64,000 bases of DNA from Hyparrhenia diplandra (GCA_015847255.1 JADLZK010010478.1:1-64000); one strand, 5' to 3'. Counted from the stretch's first letter, positions 1 through 13,230 are shown. Made by a program: numbers and translations. The notes: generated by a model not told the origin, from the letters alone.

Positions 1-3000
1 AATTGATTCTGATTGGGACGCTAACGCCGACGCCGACGTGGTAACAGAAACGGAACTGTGCTTTGCAGCTATCTCAACAAAGTTCCGTCGTCGTTTATGC
101 ACGTGCAGAGCTTCAGTGCCTTACAGGAAGTGTGCATTCTCGGTACGTGACAAGGCTGGGAAACTGTTTCGTGGTGGAATATTAGGTTCCTTTTTATTAA
201 AAAAAGAACGCTAAGATAGTTTACATAAGAAGAACCAAGAACGCAGGCATTATTGTTAGGACGGTATGTGTACACAAATTTTTTATTTTTTTTTCTTTTG
301 GTTTGTCACAGAATGCTCGGATTCTCATTCTTTTGCGAGATTCCTGGCGCAAAGCATGTCATGTGCTTGTGGTGTTGGTTCTGTTTTTTTTTTTTTTTTT
401 TTTTTTTGAGCCAAATTTTTTCTTTTTTTTTTTTTAATGAAAAAGATCATGTGCTTGTGACTTTGTTGGTCTTTTTTTTTTTTTTGGAGGTTTTTGGGGA
501 GCAAATTCTGCATTCTGCTACAGGAAAATTCATCTTGGAGTTGGAGGTGGCCTGGCCCAAGTTGAACTGGCAGTACAAAAGGCCCCGGCAATCGGCCTTT
601 CTTGATGGACGGACGCATTGGAACTGGCAGAAAAGCCCAATTGGCCGAGAGCTGATCACACGACGACGGGTCTGGGCCTGGCGAGAAATTTTCGTTGGGT
701 CATCATCAGTTTCAGATTCACTACGACGGGCTCGTTAAACGGGTGGACCGTAGACTGGAAGCTTAAGGCGTTTTAGGCAGCCTCTGTCTTTGCTCTCTAT
801 TGCGTTTTTTAAAAAAAATAAACCAACGATTCGTTTTGGCATTGGATTTTGCAAACCATGAAAGGATGTAGAACATGCAGTCATAGTGAACACGCTAGCT
901 ACCGTTAGCTCTGAATTTTGCGAAGGAATATGTCTCATGCATGCCAAATTAGCTTTGCTAATAATAAGCATATTCTCACTTTCCTGACGCACGTGCACAT
1001 TATTGTACGGCGGATCGGGTATGCAGCACCAAGATTAACCAACACGTACTTCGATCCGGACATTTGTTCGCATGCATATTCGATCCATATGTGTCCAAGC
1101 AAAAGCAACGGTTGGTAGTCGATCGGTACCCCAAATCAACAGTGTACTCCTCCTTCAGGAACAGGAACACCGTTAAATCTTCATGGGCGTTCTCCGTATG
1201 CCGGGGTGCATCTCTCCTGACTCTACGGTCACCTGGCGTGGTCACGGCTCGCACGTGATGGCTGACGATGAGACCTTTTTTTTAACTCCAGGCGGCCAGC
1301 TGCAAAAACTTGGCGGCCAAGTCTACATGGCTCTCTGCCCGGCACCGCATTGATTTGCAGCCTGGTGGTGCCTTTCTGCACGCATGCGCGCAGAGCTGCA
1401 TCGTCAGATGTCACAGACTCACGGCCGCCGTCAGAAAGTTCGTTGAATCTGGACCTGTTTCCGTAACGCTCCGAGTCCCAGGCTCCTGCCCTTCATCCGC
1501 CCGGATTATACAGATTACTTCATCTGCAATTCCGCATTATCATCGCGCGTGTGTTCTGCCCAGAAGGAATGAAATAAACAGTATATGCACACGCAGATGC
1601 CGTGGAGGTCAAAAGAAATCTCGGTTGCCGTGGAAAGTTCACAGCTTCAGTCACAGGCGGGCCGCCGCAGGAATTGCTTTGCTGGGGCTCGCTCGTCATC
1701 ACCCACCGCTCACGCGCGCACCTGACCACCGACCACGTACCTCGCGGATCGCGTGAAACCAAAACCGGTCCAGGTACACGCAACCGGTAGGCTTGGTACG
1801 TAAACCAGCCGGTTGGCCGTAGAGCGAGCGAGGACCGTATCCCGTTGCCTATTCCTGTACGGCACTGCCTGTGAACGTGTAATGTAATACGTACGTACAC
1901 ATACTTACTATACGCTAATCCAATCCGTCTCGGACCATACGTGGCGTCATTATCCGGATTGCCAGCTAAACCTCCTTAATTCCTCCCTCCCTGCCCGTGA
2001 CCGTGGGGGGCGAGAGGTGAAGGCATGCCATTTGGCAATGGATGACGTCATCACCTACGTCCTCCCGTCTAACCACTGCACCACACATCTGATCGAAGAT
2101 GCCACCCACAGATCCCCACCACGTGGCCCGGGGGCAAGGCGTCAGGCCAGCGCGGCAGTGAGTGAGTCGCCTCGTCCTCATGCCTATCCAGGCGTGCAGG
2201 TGGACCTGGTCTTTGTAGACTCTCGAATGCACATGCACGGGCCTTTCGTGCCTGTGGATAGAATAGTACAGGCAGTGCATACTACTACTATGCGCCGCGC
2301 GTGAAGGCATGTTGCACAGTAAACAAAAGTCCGTCCGGGCAGGGAATGGAGCTGCGGCAGGAATCTTCGCGCGAGGTGCGGTGTGCAATGCATCCAGATG
2401 ATGAGGTCACACCACTGACACACCCCGGACGCTGGATTTGATTTGTTGTGTGCCACTACGCTAACCTCGTATTCGTCGGTGCGAAAAACAGATAAGATAG
2501 TTAGGCCTAGCATCATCCCGCCATGTCACCTACCTTAAATAGTATATTATTTGAACAAGTTCGTTTAATGGTAGTACCGTTGTCCATGATTTGGATCCGA
2601 TTGGCTGCGCATATAGACGCGGTAAAATTTTTCAGTATTTTTAGCCATTTGTCCGTGTTTTGAAGCATTATTCATGAACGAAGAAGATGTGCGGTAATTT
2701 TGGCATCTTAAAATATAATCGACTTGTAAGGATCTTAAAATACAGACGAGATGTTTTTTCAATTACGAGGTGTTTGGCGTTTTAGATACATAAGTTTTTA
2801 CACAATTAGACATACACTATTTTTTTTTTGAAAACCTATTGAACATGTACACTATGTCTTATGCAAATAGAAACATTGTAATAGAAAAGGTAACATGTCT
2901 TAATTTTGTTATGGAGGGAATATTTATATAGTAGGATAATGTCCATGTTAGTCTCATACTCTCATAATTCAAATTATAAGACATTTTGTCTTTTGGATTA

Positions 3001-3460
3001 GATACAATGTTTTTTCATATATCTATACATGGTGTATCTTAATCTAAGTGTATACTAAAACTATTAATCTGAAAAGAGTCAACATTTACAATTTGAAATA
3101 GAGGAGATACACATTTTTTATTAGGAAAAGAACATAAAAACGCGTCCTACCACGCAGGTTCCGTGACCCAGTGTACAACAATGAGGATAAACCAACGACA
3201 CCATGCACACACACATGACACATCCCGCCTTCCTTCCCACTTGCCAACCAACCAAACTGAACTGAGGAAACAAGAAACTACTCCGTACAATTAGACCAGA
3301 AGAGTGGGCCCCACTGCCAGCCGTAAGCCGTAACCACAGTACGTAACGGACACGTAAGCTGGGAGTAGTAACGTGAATCCGTTTTCGCGCAGGAGCCCCG
3401 TCGACAAACCAAAAACACCACCGGGCTTGGGCTGCTGGGCCCCACCCGCCGCCCCGCCCC
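1..3460. other. Gene-poor 5' stretch, no gene supported
   Basis: I find no open frame here with recognisable protein similarity. The longest frames cross poly-T tracts (about 385-410 and 465-486) or have irregular composition, and show no splice-consistent exon chain. From about 2,530 to 3,120 the DNA becomes very AT-rich, with short runs resembling worn MITE ends, but I could not find matching ends. The last few hundred bases, from about 3,290, turn GC-rich and lead into the promoter of the S40-type gene. Confidence 0.5.
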
Positions 3461-3465
3461 GCGGC

Positions 3466-3473
3466 CTATAAAT
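3466..3473 (+). promoter_or_regulatory. TATA box of the S40-type gene
   Basis: The octamer ctataaat lies in an otherwise very GC-rich stretch, about 155 bases before the point where the S40 protein similarity begins. The spacing leaves room for an ordinary plant 5' UTR. It suggests the locus had, or still has, a functional core promoter despite its damaged reading frame. Confidence 0.55.
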
Positions 3474-3628
3474 GCGCGGCAGGTTGCACCGAGCGCCAAA
3501 CCTTAACCAAAATCCCCTCCCTCGCTTCCACCTCGTCTCTCTAATCACGACCCTTGGAGGAGAGGAGGTCTCTCGCGCGCCCGGCTTTCCTCTGCACGCA
3601 GGCACGCGGTCGGTCGCCCGTCGCTGAT

Positions 3629-4204
3629 ATAGCCAAGGCGCGCAGGTCGCCGTTCGCCGCCGCAGAGCGGTTCCTCGGCTTCCTCGCGGCGGGCCGTCGC
3701 CGGGGCCGTGGCGCCGGCGCCCGCCAGCGCCTTCGTCGACGACGACCTGCCGGACCTCGCCGAGGCCGACGTCTGGTACTCGGCCGCCGGAGATCCGGAT
3801 AGCCCTGCACCCGCGGCGTCCCGCCAGGTGGGGAGGCTGAGGCCAGGAGCAGCGGCGTCGGGAACGCGGGCCCGCCGCGGCGTGCAGGGCGGCCTGAGCC
3901 AGGCGTTCGGGGACGGGCGTCAGATGGCGGCGTCGGCGCCCGTCGAGGTGCCCGCGTGGCCGCCCGCTTCGCCGTCCCGGACACGGAGCCGGCGCTGCTG
4001 TTCGAGATGGAGATGGGGACGACGACGACGACGAGGACGGCAAGCGGGGCGCCGCCGGCGCTGGGGTGGGTGCCACCGCACGTGTACCTGGCGCGGCGGC
4101 AGGCGCGGGCGTCCGTGGTGGAAGGCGCCGGCCGGACGCTCAAGGGCCGCGACATGTCGCGGGTGCGCGACGCCGTCTGGAGCCGGACGGGCTTCGACGG
4201 ATAA
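3629..4204 (+). CDS. S40 family senescence regulator (DUF584), broken as read
   Basis: S40 proteins are small plant nuclear proteins linked to leaf senescence and stress; their biochemical role is not settled. Similarity runs through three segments of one intronless gene. The N-terminus reads AKARRSPFAAAERFLGF, like the MAKGRK...ERYLG start of the Arabidopsis protein. The middle has LAEADVWYS and QMAASAPVEVPAW. The C-terminus has PPHVYLARR, GRTLKGRDMSRVRDAVW and TGFDG, the family signature, followed by TAA. Three faults are visible. The codon where the family has its ATG is ATA (3629-3631). The frame shifts +1 near 3690-3715. It shifts back by -1 near 3950-3960 in a C/G-rich stretch. It is either a pseudogene or a real gene with consensus errors; the two shifts compensate each other, so the C-terminal frame equals the N-terminal one. 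Confidence 0.75.
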
Positions 4205-7200
4205 TGATTAATGAATCAGCAAGCGAGCGAGCTGATGCGAGCCTGTGGACGTCCAGATTTTGATCTGCTTTCGCTTCTTCTTCCTCCCTCCTCTTCTTCA
4301 TTGCCTCTCAGTGATCAGATTCCTCTCTTTCCTCTCTCTTTTTGTTTTTTTGGATGGAGTGAAAATTTTTGTAACAAGTAAGGCCGGCCGATGTGCTTGT
4401 TTTGGCCTCCGATCCATCGGCGATTTTAGTAGCAAAAATCAAATCAATGGCAAAAAAAAAAAGGAGCTAATCAATAAGCTCAGCTGCTGCCAAAGGAATA
4501 TAATGTGTGTGGTGTGCCATGTGTACTGCTCCTCCTAGTATCAAAAGAGTATGCTAGCTCAGCAGGTACATTGATCGATTGGTTGATGAATAATAATCTG
4601 GTTGCTGATTGGGCAGCTGGGGCCTGTGGTTGGCTCCAACTCGAATTCGTTGGAATGGAACCCTCCTGCTGATTCTCTTGGATACTCTTTCTCTAATTTT
4701 CTAGTACAATACAAGGGGAGGGGCCATGTGTTGTGATCCAAAGCTGAAATTTATATATGTGTTTCTCTCCTGCTGCTGATGTGCATGGACTTGTCCAACT
4801 AATTTTTTTCTCCTATTTCTGAAGATTCCGAGCACTGTTTAATAATAGTGAAGCAAGATGATGATCAGCAGACTGAAAAATCGAAACCATGACGATGATG
4901 AGTTGGGCGATGCCGACTTGGCTATCAAATGAAATAGTGAGACGTGCGTTGGTCGTTCTCCTCCGGGCGGGCGGCGAGTTCCGCCCGCCAGCGGAAATCG
5001 CCGTCATGTACAGTATAGAAGAAGGGAGGGGAGCAATCCCATCGCCGCCTGGCGGCTGCCTTTTGGCTTGAGCTTGACGAAGGAAGGGACCGGGACGTGA
5101 GTGTATTTTGTACTCTACTGCAGCTACAGCGAGCTGAGAGCGCGGATCGCCGTCAGCGCGTCACCGTGCATTCAAGCCAAAGAAATCATTCCTCATTATC
5201 TTACGGCGAGAGATGGCCACGGAAACGCGCGTTCGCCGCCAAAAGCGGACACGACTTGCCTTGATGATTAAAATAGTGTCATGCTGCAATTCCAGCATGT
5301 GGACCAAGCTCGATTCGGATAAAAATTGCTATTTTCACACTTCGCACAGGTAGGAGGGGATGGGATATAGAGGGTAGGAGGAGCTGCCAAGAACATTCCC
5401 TTGGGCTATCCTACCTGCTTCCACGAATGTGCGGCGGTTCAGAATATAATATAATATACTCTAGTACGTTACGTAGTTGCTTTATGCAGTTTGTCCACCA
5501 CGATTAGTCGATAGTGCTAGAGATAAAGATCCGCTGAAAAAATAAAGGAGAGACAGATGGGATGTGCCCAAAGTCATCTAAAGCTTGCCGCACTGCATAT
5601 GCTGATTTAACGGGAGTATCTACTTATCCACAACAGGAAACGTACGACTAGTCCCGATGTTTCAAATGACCACTCCCTCTGTCCCTCCAATTTAAGAGGT
5701 TCAAACGATTTTCATACAAATAGTAAAATTAACGAGCTCGGCAAAGACCATCATCTTGCCTCTCACTAATTAGAATGATTATAAAACTTCAGTTGTCATG
5801 TATATATTTTTAAAAAATAATTAGCTACTATATGTGCCCGTTGTTTTGATTGAGGCTAAGTTGAAAAGAAATGTCAATGTCTATCTCCAGCATGAAGCTA
5901 GTGAAGTCGATCGTTTGCAACAAATCAATTAAACTAGGGGCCGATAGAGGTTGAATTGAATAAATTGTCTTGGAGTTTCACCTGGCTATTGCTACGGTGT
6001 AATAATCCAGCGTCGTTACTGTGTGTGGTCCGGGCTAAATAGTTGAGAGTTTGGATGGTAGTATAAATAATTCGAATCGACAAAAAATATTTCCAGATTC
6101 AGACAAAAAGCATGACAACTGTAGGTCTGTAGTCCATCCAATCCAGAGAGGAGACGTAGCGAGGCATCGCATCGCGCGCGGGCGGGAAGGCGACGACGAC
6201 GACGATCGGCGGACACGCGACAGGCCGAAGGAGGCAGACCACCAAAGCCAGGGACCTCCGGCGTGGAGCCCGCCGGTACACACGTTGCCCGCCCCGCAGC
6301 CCGCAGCAGGCCGCAGCCCCGCAGCACAAGAGTCCGTCTCCGGCCGGGGTCCGCCGGGCCCTCCTGCTTTTCGGGGACAACGACGTCTCGTCGATCTCGT
6401 ACGTACGTCATCTCGTTCGTGTCCTGGCTGCCATGCCATGCCATGGCATGGCGCTCGATCGCGCGGTGCGTGAACCCACCGGAACCGTCGCTAGCTCCAC
6501 TGTGGCGTCTGCCGTCGATCTGGCGTCGTGACTCGTGTGCTGCGCCGTCGTCCGATCTGCGCGCTCTCTGCCGTTGTTGCCGCCCTCGCTCGGAGACAGA
6601 GCATAGCGAGCGTTTCTTGGCGGCTTGCTCGTCGTGGGATCTGGGCCAAGCGATTGAGGAACAGTGACATGGCCCCTCGCCTCCGGTTGCTAGCTAGCTC
6701 CGGCTGCGGCTGGAGCTGGACCCGCCCGCCCCGCGGAATTGGTCGAGCGGATTTCGCAAAATCTCGTTCGATTTCGCTAGCTCTTGTTTTACCAGGGGTT
6801 GGGTTCAGGGATAGCTCATGGTGCCTCAGCTTCACTGATGCAGCTAAAAAGGCCAACCGTACCAGGAACATTTTGCTTTTTTTTATGTGCGTTTGATTGA
6901 TCTACAGTCAACTGTTGATGTGTTAAAGTAAATTAACAGCTCTAGTTAGTTTTAACATCTCTAGTTAGTTTGGTAAAGGCAGCCGGTTAATAGCTATTTA
7001 CTGTAAATTTTTACTCGTAGCTAGATTCTTTGGTAAAAGCAACAACAAAACATCTGTCTAATCGGTTAAACTAGTTTTTAACAGCTCACTGTTAACTCTA
7101 AACGTTCCTGAAGACTTTGCGCGCGACACCAAGTACCGTACTAACACTTTGCTTCTCTTGTCTTTTGTTTGAGAAGAAGCCATGAAACTGCCACGACACT

Positions 7201-7660
7201 GTCCCACAGCCAAAGGTGGCCTCACTGGCCGAGAGCGACGTCCAATGACCGCGGGGCGCCCCATCGAGAGGACACACTCGCCCCGACGCCCCAGCACCCG
7301 TGCAGCCCAGCCGTGCTGATGCATGCACCTGCCCTCCGTTCTCCAAAGGCGCGCGCACGCGTGGATTTGTTCCTTTCCTCCGATGTCCTCCGATGCCCAC
7401 ACAGGGTCCCCGGCGGGCGGCCCGGTCCGGACGCCGACGAGCGACGACCTCTCTCTCTCCGGTGCCGTGGCTCGTGACATGAGACCAGCTAGCGGGCATA
7501 AATTAAAGCCGTTCAGCGGCTTCCTGCACGCCGTATGTATGTGGATCACGGGCAATTTTATATGGTACTCTAGTACTTCTGTGTGCCCGTCCGTGACATG
7601 TGTATGCGCCTGCCTGCGGGTAGAGGTTTCATGTAGTATACTGTGCTAGTTTTCCGCCTT
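4205..7660. other. Intergenic; GC-rich islands without a recognisable gene
   Basis: The first few hundred bases are probably the 3' UTR and flank of the S40-type gene. Two GC-rich islands (about 6,120-6,760 and 7,160-7,500) give several overlapping open frames on both strands, but none shows domain motifs, codon bias or splice continuity, so I call no gene. The stretch around 5,680-5,810 has a 'ccctctgtccctccaatttaagag' like the end of a Stowaway-type MITE, but its partner end was not found. Confidence 0.4.
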
Positions 7661-7916
7661 CCGTCGCTAGAGATGATGTGATTTGGTTTTGGCGACGCTG
7701 ACAGTGGGAAAGTTGCCCTTTCTTTTTTGAAAAAGTGGGAGGAAAAAGTTTCCTTGAGTAGGTGTGTTCAGTGTTTATTGGTGTGCACTGGTGCGTACGT
7801 GCGTGCCATGTGCTTAGCTAACAACTACTATAGCAGCCGCCTAGAGCTTTGCTTTGACTTGGAGATTGGAAGAAGATTAAGCATGTTTGGATCTTGGAGC
7901 TAGAAAATTAGTCTAA

Positions 7917-8213
7917 GGCCCTGTTTGGTTCCTACGGGGCCAGGGACTAATTTTACCTCAATTATTTCTAATTTATCCAACAACAAAACTAATAGACTAA
8001 TTTTTAGTAAACGTAGTCCTAAGTCCATTAGCCCTCTTGAGAGTCCCAAGTGGGATGAGTACATCTTCTTGTCGGGTCGTCCAACTCATTTGTGCACTTT
8101 GCATACACTAATCGGTTATCAAATTTAAAGTCCCTCATTAGTCCTTTGAACTAAACATCTTTTAAATGGAATTTAAAAATTAGTCCTAAGTCCCATGGGA
8201 ACCAAAACAGCCC
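7917..8213. mobile_element. Tourist-like MITE with TAA target duplication
   Basis: The left end reads ggccctgtttggttcc and the right end reads ggaaccaaaacagccc, its imperfect inverse. The element is directly flanked by TAA on both sides (7914-7916 and 8214-8216). A length of about 297 bp, AT-rich non-coding content with repeated 'actaattttta' motifs, and a TAA duplication are typical of PIF/Harbinger (Tourist) MITEs in grasses. No coding capacity is seen. Confidence 0.8.
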
Positions 8214-8280
8214 TAAATTGTCTTTGTTAGCCATCTAATTAATTACTAGCTAGCAACTAATTGAAAACTATTCTTAAAAT

Positions 8281-8425
8281 TAGTCAAACTTAATTATAGT
8301 TTGATTTAAGAAAGCTAGCAACATATGTTAAGTTTCATTGTGTACTTATGTGTAGTTATAGATGATGTTGGTACCTTCTTTATAAAGTTAGTCAAACTTA
8401 ATTATAGTTTGATTTAAGAAAGCTA
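8281..8425. repeat. 37-bp exact direct repeat, two copies
   Basis: The 37-bp run starting tagtcaaacttaattatag occurs at 8281-8317 and again, identical, at 8389-8425, 108 bp apart. The unit itself has inverse symmetry around 'aattata'. It lies immediately beyond the MITE at 7.9-8.2 kb. It may be a remnant of another small element or a local duplication. Confidence 0.75.
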
Positions 8426-8429
8426 TAAA

Positions 8430-11020
8430 AATTGAAGGAGTAACTCACCTACTTATCTTTTGTCTATGAAATATAATTTCAAATGTCCCTATATATTTAA
8501 TCTAAATTACACATATACCGTTATGAAAAATTATGCAAAGTAACCATTACAATTATGTCTAAATTATGTGCATATGTCATTATACATATATAGTAATTTA
8601 TAATTAATGAATGGATATAGAAAAGGAGAATCCTTATCGATAATATATATCAAGTGTGATTTTTTTTGCCAATGTCATTGTTGTGTTGTTTTTCAAGAAA
8701 ACAAATATATATTGATATCAACAAATAAATTAAGGAGAACCCTTATCGGTGCTTAATTGGATCCTTCCTCTTAGCACTATGGTGGAGACACGAAGGTGCG
8801 GTCACCCATTAAGTTTCAATTTTTTTGAATATGAAGCGCGCGCGCACAAGTGTGAGCCATAGTGGTTTATCTATAGTCGTGTAATATGAGACACGTACAC
8901 ACACACACACTCAATAGTAAACTTTGTAGTTGCAAAGGAAACCATAAATATAATAATTACTTCCTTCATTCGATATAGCTTTTCTAGATACCTAGCTTTT
9001 ACTATGTACCTAGATATACATAGTAACAATAATTAATGAATGTATATAGAAAAACTAGAATAATTTATAACTTGAGATTGAAGGAGTATTATATTGCAGT
9101 GCTTTTAGCACCCAATACTTGTCTAATCAGTCTAAGAAAACTAGACGTTGACAACAAATTATCTCATGATGTTACACCAAGCATGTAGACGGTTTTACAT
9201 TCCTGGTTGCAACACTAATATTATGATGTGTGACGCATGCACCCTCCCTTTTCTCGTCTCTGATATGGATAGATGAAACTTGATAGCCATAATGGAGGCA
9301 CAATAATGCTCATCTGAGTCATCATCTCCTCTTTGTTGAACTGCCACTGACGAGAGTGGTCGTACGTTTCTTGACAAAACACAGGAGGAATACGTACTCA
9401 CCGGAGCTTATATATATTGCACATGAATGGAAAGTCATGCACTCCATTCAAATTAGGTTACTAGATCTATCTTTGTTTCAAATCAAATTTCTAATTTATA
9501 GAAAAATGCATCAACACCCATAACATCAGATTAGTTTTTATTAAAATATTTATGAGGCATATCTTAGTTTGGTGTATATATAATTATTTGAACCCGCCAG
9601 AATCGGCAAAAGCTTTTACGCCTTTGAAAAACCCGCAGAGGCACAAATATTTTTCTAAGCAAATTTGGCTTCAAATGAAGTTAGTTAGCCTATATATATA
9701 TATATGATTTCTTTGGGGAAAATGTTTTCTAGGAAATTAAGCCGCACAAAAGAGGAAAAAACACACACATGGTCAATATAAACAGATCTAACCCAGCTTC
9801 TTATTTTTATTACAAATGAGGCTGGTGGAAATAAGTGTGGCTAGAATAATAAGCTGAAAAAAGTGTCCTTTATTGGCTATAGAGAACTTTTGCGCTTTTC
9901 TTTAGCTTATGAATCATACATGGATCCAGCTAGGTTGCTAGCAACTTGCTAGGGTTTGATATTCTTCGTCTAGTCAAGGTGCTTATTGTCCTTATATATT
10001 TTAATTTAGGACTAAGTTGTGTCACTACTCACTAAACTAATAAACTTTGTTTCATGACGACAATACACTGGCACCTATATAGCATGCATGGAAAGGTAAT
10101 GATATAAGATGTTAATCCCTCGGCTTTTGCAGTGCCTTTATTATTATTTTTTCCATGGAAATGCACTCCACTTAACACTGTTCTTTTGATATATTTCTGC
10201 CGGTAGTCAACAAGGTGTTTTTGTCTTTCTTTCGGGAGTAAGTTGTGTCTCTGCTGGCATCACAGCGCGCTTGTTCTCTCAAGCTCAAGCTTGATGCTTC
10301 AATTACAGGCATGTGCATGTGTAAAAGGCGATCTCATCGGATCTGCAAAAGCAAGATATGTTGGTGGTATTTATCTGGATCCTTTTGGATAGAAACAGGT
10401 CTGCTTCGCTTTTGTACAACCAACATCTCGATCGTGCTCATGCTTTTACATGCTACAGGTAGGAATCTTCCCCTTCCTGTTAGTTTTGTTCACGGTATAT
10501 GCGCATATACATACTACTGCACGTAGTATATATATATATATGTGTGTGTGTTCACCTTTTCATCTCATCCGCTTATTTATTCGTAAAAGAGTATGATTCC
10601 TGCACATGTTATTCCGCTGTATATATATACTTACTATAGTTCTGATGAATACAAAGTCAACACTGGCCGGAACTAAGAAAATGCAAGTTGGAACTGTAAA
10701 CATATCGAACGCCAATTGTTAATCTGCCACGCTGATCAAAAGGAGAAACATGCACGACTACGAGCTAATTGTTTTTTGTTGAAAGGAGGTCTGGCACATG
10801 GTTCGCCAATGCAAAAAGATCTAAGGCGACTCTAAAACAATACTAGAATTGAAACAAACAGGCATGGCTTCATCACAACCAAAATACATCTTTAATTATT
10901 ACTCTAGCTACACCCTTTCTTATTGTTTTGAAGAAAAATACCTGTCATGAACAACAGAACAAGCTTACATATAAATACCAGAACCACATAATAAAGAGAT
11001 GAGAGAACTAATAGTTAACT
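8430..11020. other. AT-rich intergenic DNA, no gene seen
   Basis: Only short AT-rich frames are present, with simple repeats such as (ca)n near 8,896 and (ta)n near 9,690 and 10,530. Nothing here resembles an exon chain, a tRNA or an rRNA. Around 8,960-9,090 is 'ttccttcattcgatatag...ttgaaggagta', which resembles an inverted pair of MITE ends, but I could not define the borders. Confidence 0.45.
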
Positions 11021-11029
11021 AGCAGGTGG

Positions 11030-11990
11030 GCCCGTGCAAAATCGCGGGTTACGGGTTGCAAAGCGGGTTTAATAACGGGTTTGTACTATTATGGTTAATG
11101 GGTTTCTATGGTTCGTAACGGGTTTTACTGTTGTAAACGGGTCTGTACTGTTCACAAAGGGTTTACTGTTTGTAAACGGGTATGTACTGTTCGCGTGATC
11201 CGTTTCTGTTCATAACAGGTGTGTACTGTTCATGTGATCCTGTTACTGTTCCATGAATGCGTGTACCTGAATGTGTACTGCTCTATTGTTATACAAGTGT
11301 GACCTCTATTGGGACAAGTGTAAGAGCAACCACATTGTGTTGAAAACAATGTGTTATAGGAATAAAATAAAATTCTCTATCGGTGGAACGATACATTGTG
11401 AAGACGGTCCATAGGCCGATCCATAGCTTCGGTTGCCCATGGCGCTATGGCACGGCCATAAGAATAAAAATATATTTTCTTCTCTCATCTCCTTCGCTCC
11501 GGTACCGATGATGTTGCCTGGGAGCAAAGAAATCTGGCTACGCCCACCGGGCGGGCGTAATTTGGTGCGGATGAGCACTTGGCAAGAGATGCCGCCGCCG
11601 AGATCCATGCACCGAGCTCGCACGCCGCGCCGGAAGCCTCCATGAACTACCGCTGCCGCCGCGCCACCGAGTCTACACGCGCCAGCGCCATGCGAAGGCG
11701 ATCCGCGCAGCCCAACCCCCGTCCGGCGAACAGGGCGCAGATCCACTAAGCCACCACGCACGGGCGCTGGTGATCCACTGCGCCTCCGCACGGGCGAAGG
11801 AGCGGGCGATGCATGAAGCCCGCCATCCCCACCGCCGCCGGCCGGAAAGGAAGGCCACGCAGGCGAGAAGCTGCGGTTGGAGAGAAGGAACGATTGATTT
11901 TTTAATCTAACAGGCCCACTCCTATGGACTCCACATTGTAGCAAAATTCATGGTTATGGATAGTGACATCGCCCATTTCTTATGGACTAG
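11030..11990. repeat. Degenerate gtactgtt/aacgggt repeats next to a GC-rich unclassified block
   Basis: From about 11,040 to 11,280 the motifs 'aacgggt' and 'tgtactgtt' recur at irregular spacing six or more times. A GC-rich block follows (about 11,450-11,890) with open frames on the minus strand but no recognisable domain. Both sides of the block carry 'ccacattgt' (about 11,329 and 11,930). This could be a non-autonomous transposon carrying foreign GC-rich sequence, but no target duplication or convincing terminal inverted repeat was found, so the class is open. Confidence 0.4.
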
Positions 11991-11999
11991 TTGGTCATA

Positions 12000-13190
12000 T
12001 ACATCATTCCAAGAGTATATATAGATAATATAGATTAGTTGCTTTAGTTTATGCCTTTATTACTGTTTTTTTCTAGCCAGGTATTATTTTTTTTGTTGCG
12101 ACTTTGATGGGTTGTCATAAGTGTTCCATTGACGAGCATCTACACAGTACTAGAGATACTGCAACGGAGTGAACAGTAAATGTCACTACGATGTCGACAT
12201 TACATTATACCATTGTGTCTGTCAACGTGTCACTGTTTTGTCACTTCGTGCGTTCACAGCAGCCGTGTCCTTGTTGCTAGGCTAGGGGACCCCTTGTTGC
12301 ACGTACACGTAACACAGGAAGAAGTTTCGCGCTAGCTTCCCAATCGAACTGGGTCACGTGCTCACTACACACCTTAATTGGGTGCCTAGGGGCGGTCAGG
12401 GGGTAAGAACCACACTGGCAAAAGCAAAGTGCTTTACTCCGTAATAACTAGTAACAGTATACTAGTGATAAATAAATAAGCTTATTAGCCGGCAACGAAG
12501 CTTATAAATAAATACTCATTAGCCGGCATGCAAGCTCATTAGCTTCAGTCAGTAGCAACTTTTGTACGCAGTAATATTTTATACGTACTGTAACTTTGCA
12601 TATGGTAATCGTGGGCATGAAGCGGCCACAAAATTAATTGACTAGTGATAAGGCGGCTGAAGCTCAGGTTCAGCTCAGTTTGAACATCTCATCAACAATG
12701 GCTGTAAAATTATTGTTTTATCTATACCTACTAGGCGGCTAGAAAAGGACTGACTCGCCTGATAACCTTAGATTACCGTAATGTTTCATCGTAAACAGTT
12801 AAATAAACAGGCTCGACAACGACAAGCAGGGGTCGTCCCGGCCCAACCCACAGGGGTAATCCAGCCAGGAAACCTTCCCGGGCTGGCCTGCAAGTTCGTT
12901 TGGTTAAGGGCCGAGAGGGGAGCAATTTTAGCCTTTCCTCTGAAAAATACAGTTACACTCACTTTATATATGGAAAGTTAACTTGGTGTAAGAATGCCAA
13001 GCAAAGGAAAAGTGTATTTGATCAACGCACCAAGAGAAGAATTTTAAATTGTATACTCTTTTTATTAGATGAACCTCAGAAAAGGTCCATTAAGTAGTAC
13101 CTGAAAGCATTTATTTGACATCAACTAAGCACAATCTTGCCAATACCATGCAATGGCCACAGTAAATATTTGGGATCAATTTGAGTGTGA
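12000..13190. other. Intergenic, 3' flank of the first sialidase-like gene
   Basis: I see no gene. Short 'cttattagccggca' type repeats occur around 12,478-12,530. The end of the stretch, from about 13,090, is the likely 3' UTR of the minus-strand sialidase-like gene that follows. Confidence 0.4.
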
Positions 13191-13230
13191 AGCTGAGGCT
13201 GCCAGTCATAGACCATCATCAATAGCAGGC

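Noticed and set aside
253..738. Open frame of 161 codons on the plus strand
   Set aside because: It is driven by long poly-T tracts read as poly-Phe; there is no domain, codon bias or splice context.
1310..1900. Overlapping frames on both strands
   Set aside because: Random-looking composition, no family motif, and competing frames of similar length on both strands.
3291..4155. Long minus-strand frames (up to 261 codons) opposite the S40-type gene
   Set aside because: They are antisense shadows of a GC-rich exon; the plus strand carries the S40 family motifs.
6016..6896. Possible gene in a GC-rich island
   Set aside because: Several frames overlap on both strands with Arg/Pro/Ala-rich content and no recognisable domain.
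11354..11944. 196-codon minus-strand frame
   Set aside because: Lies in the unclassified repeat block; Gly/Arg/Pro-rich without motif. Kept only as part of the repeat description.
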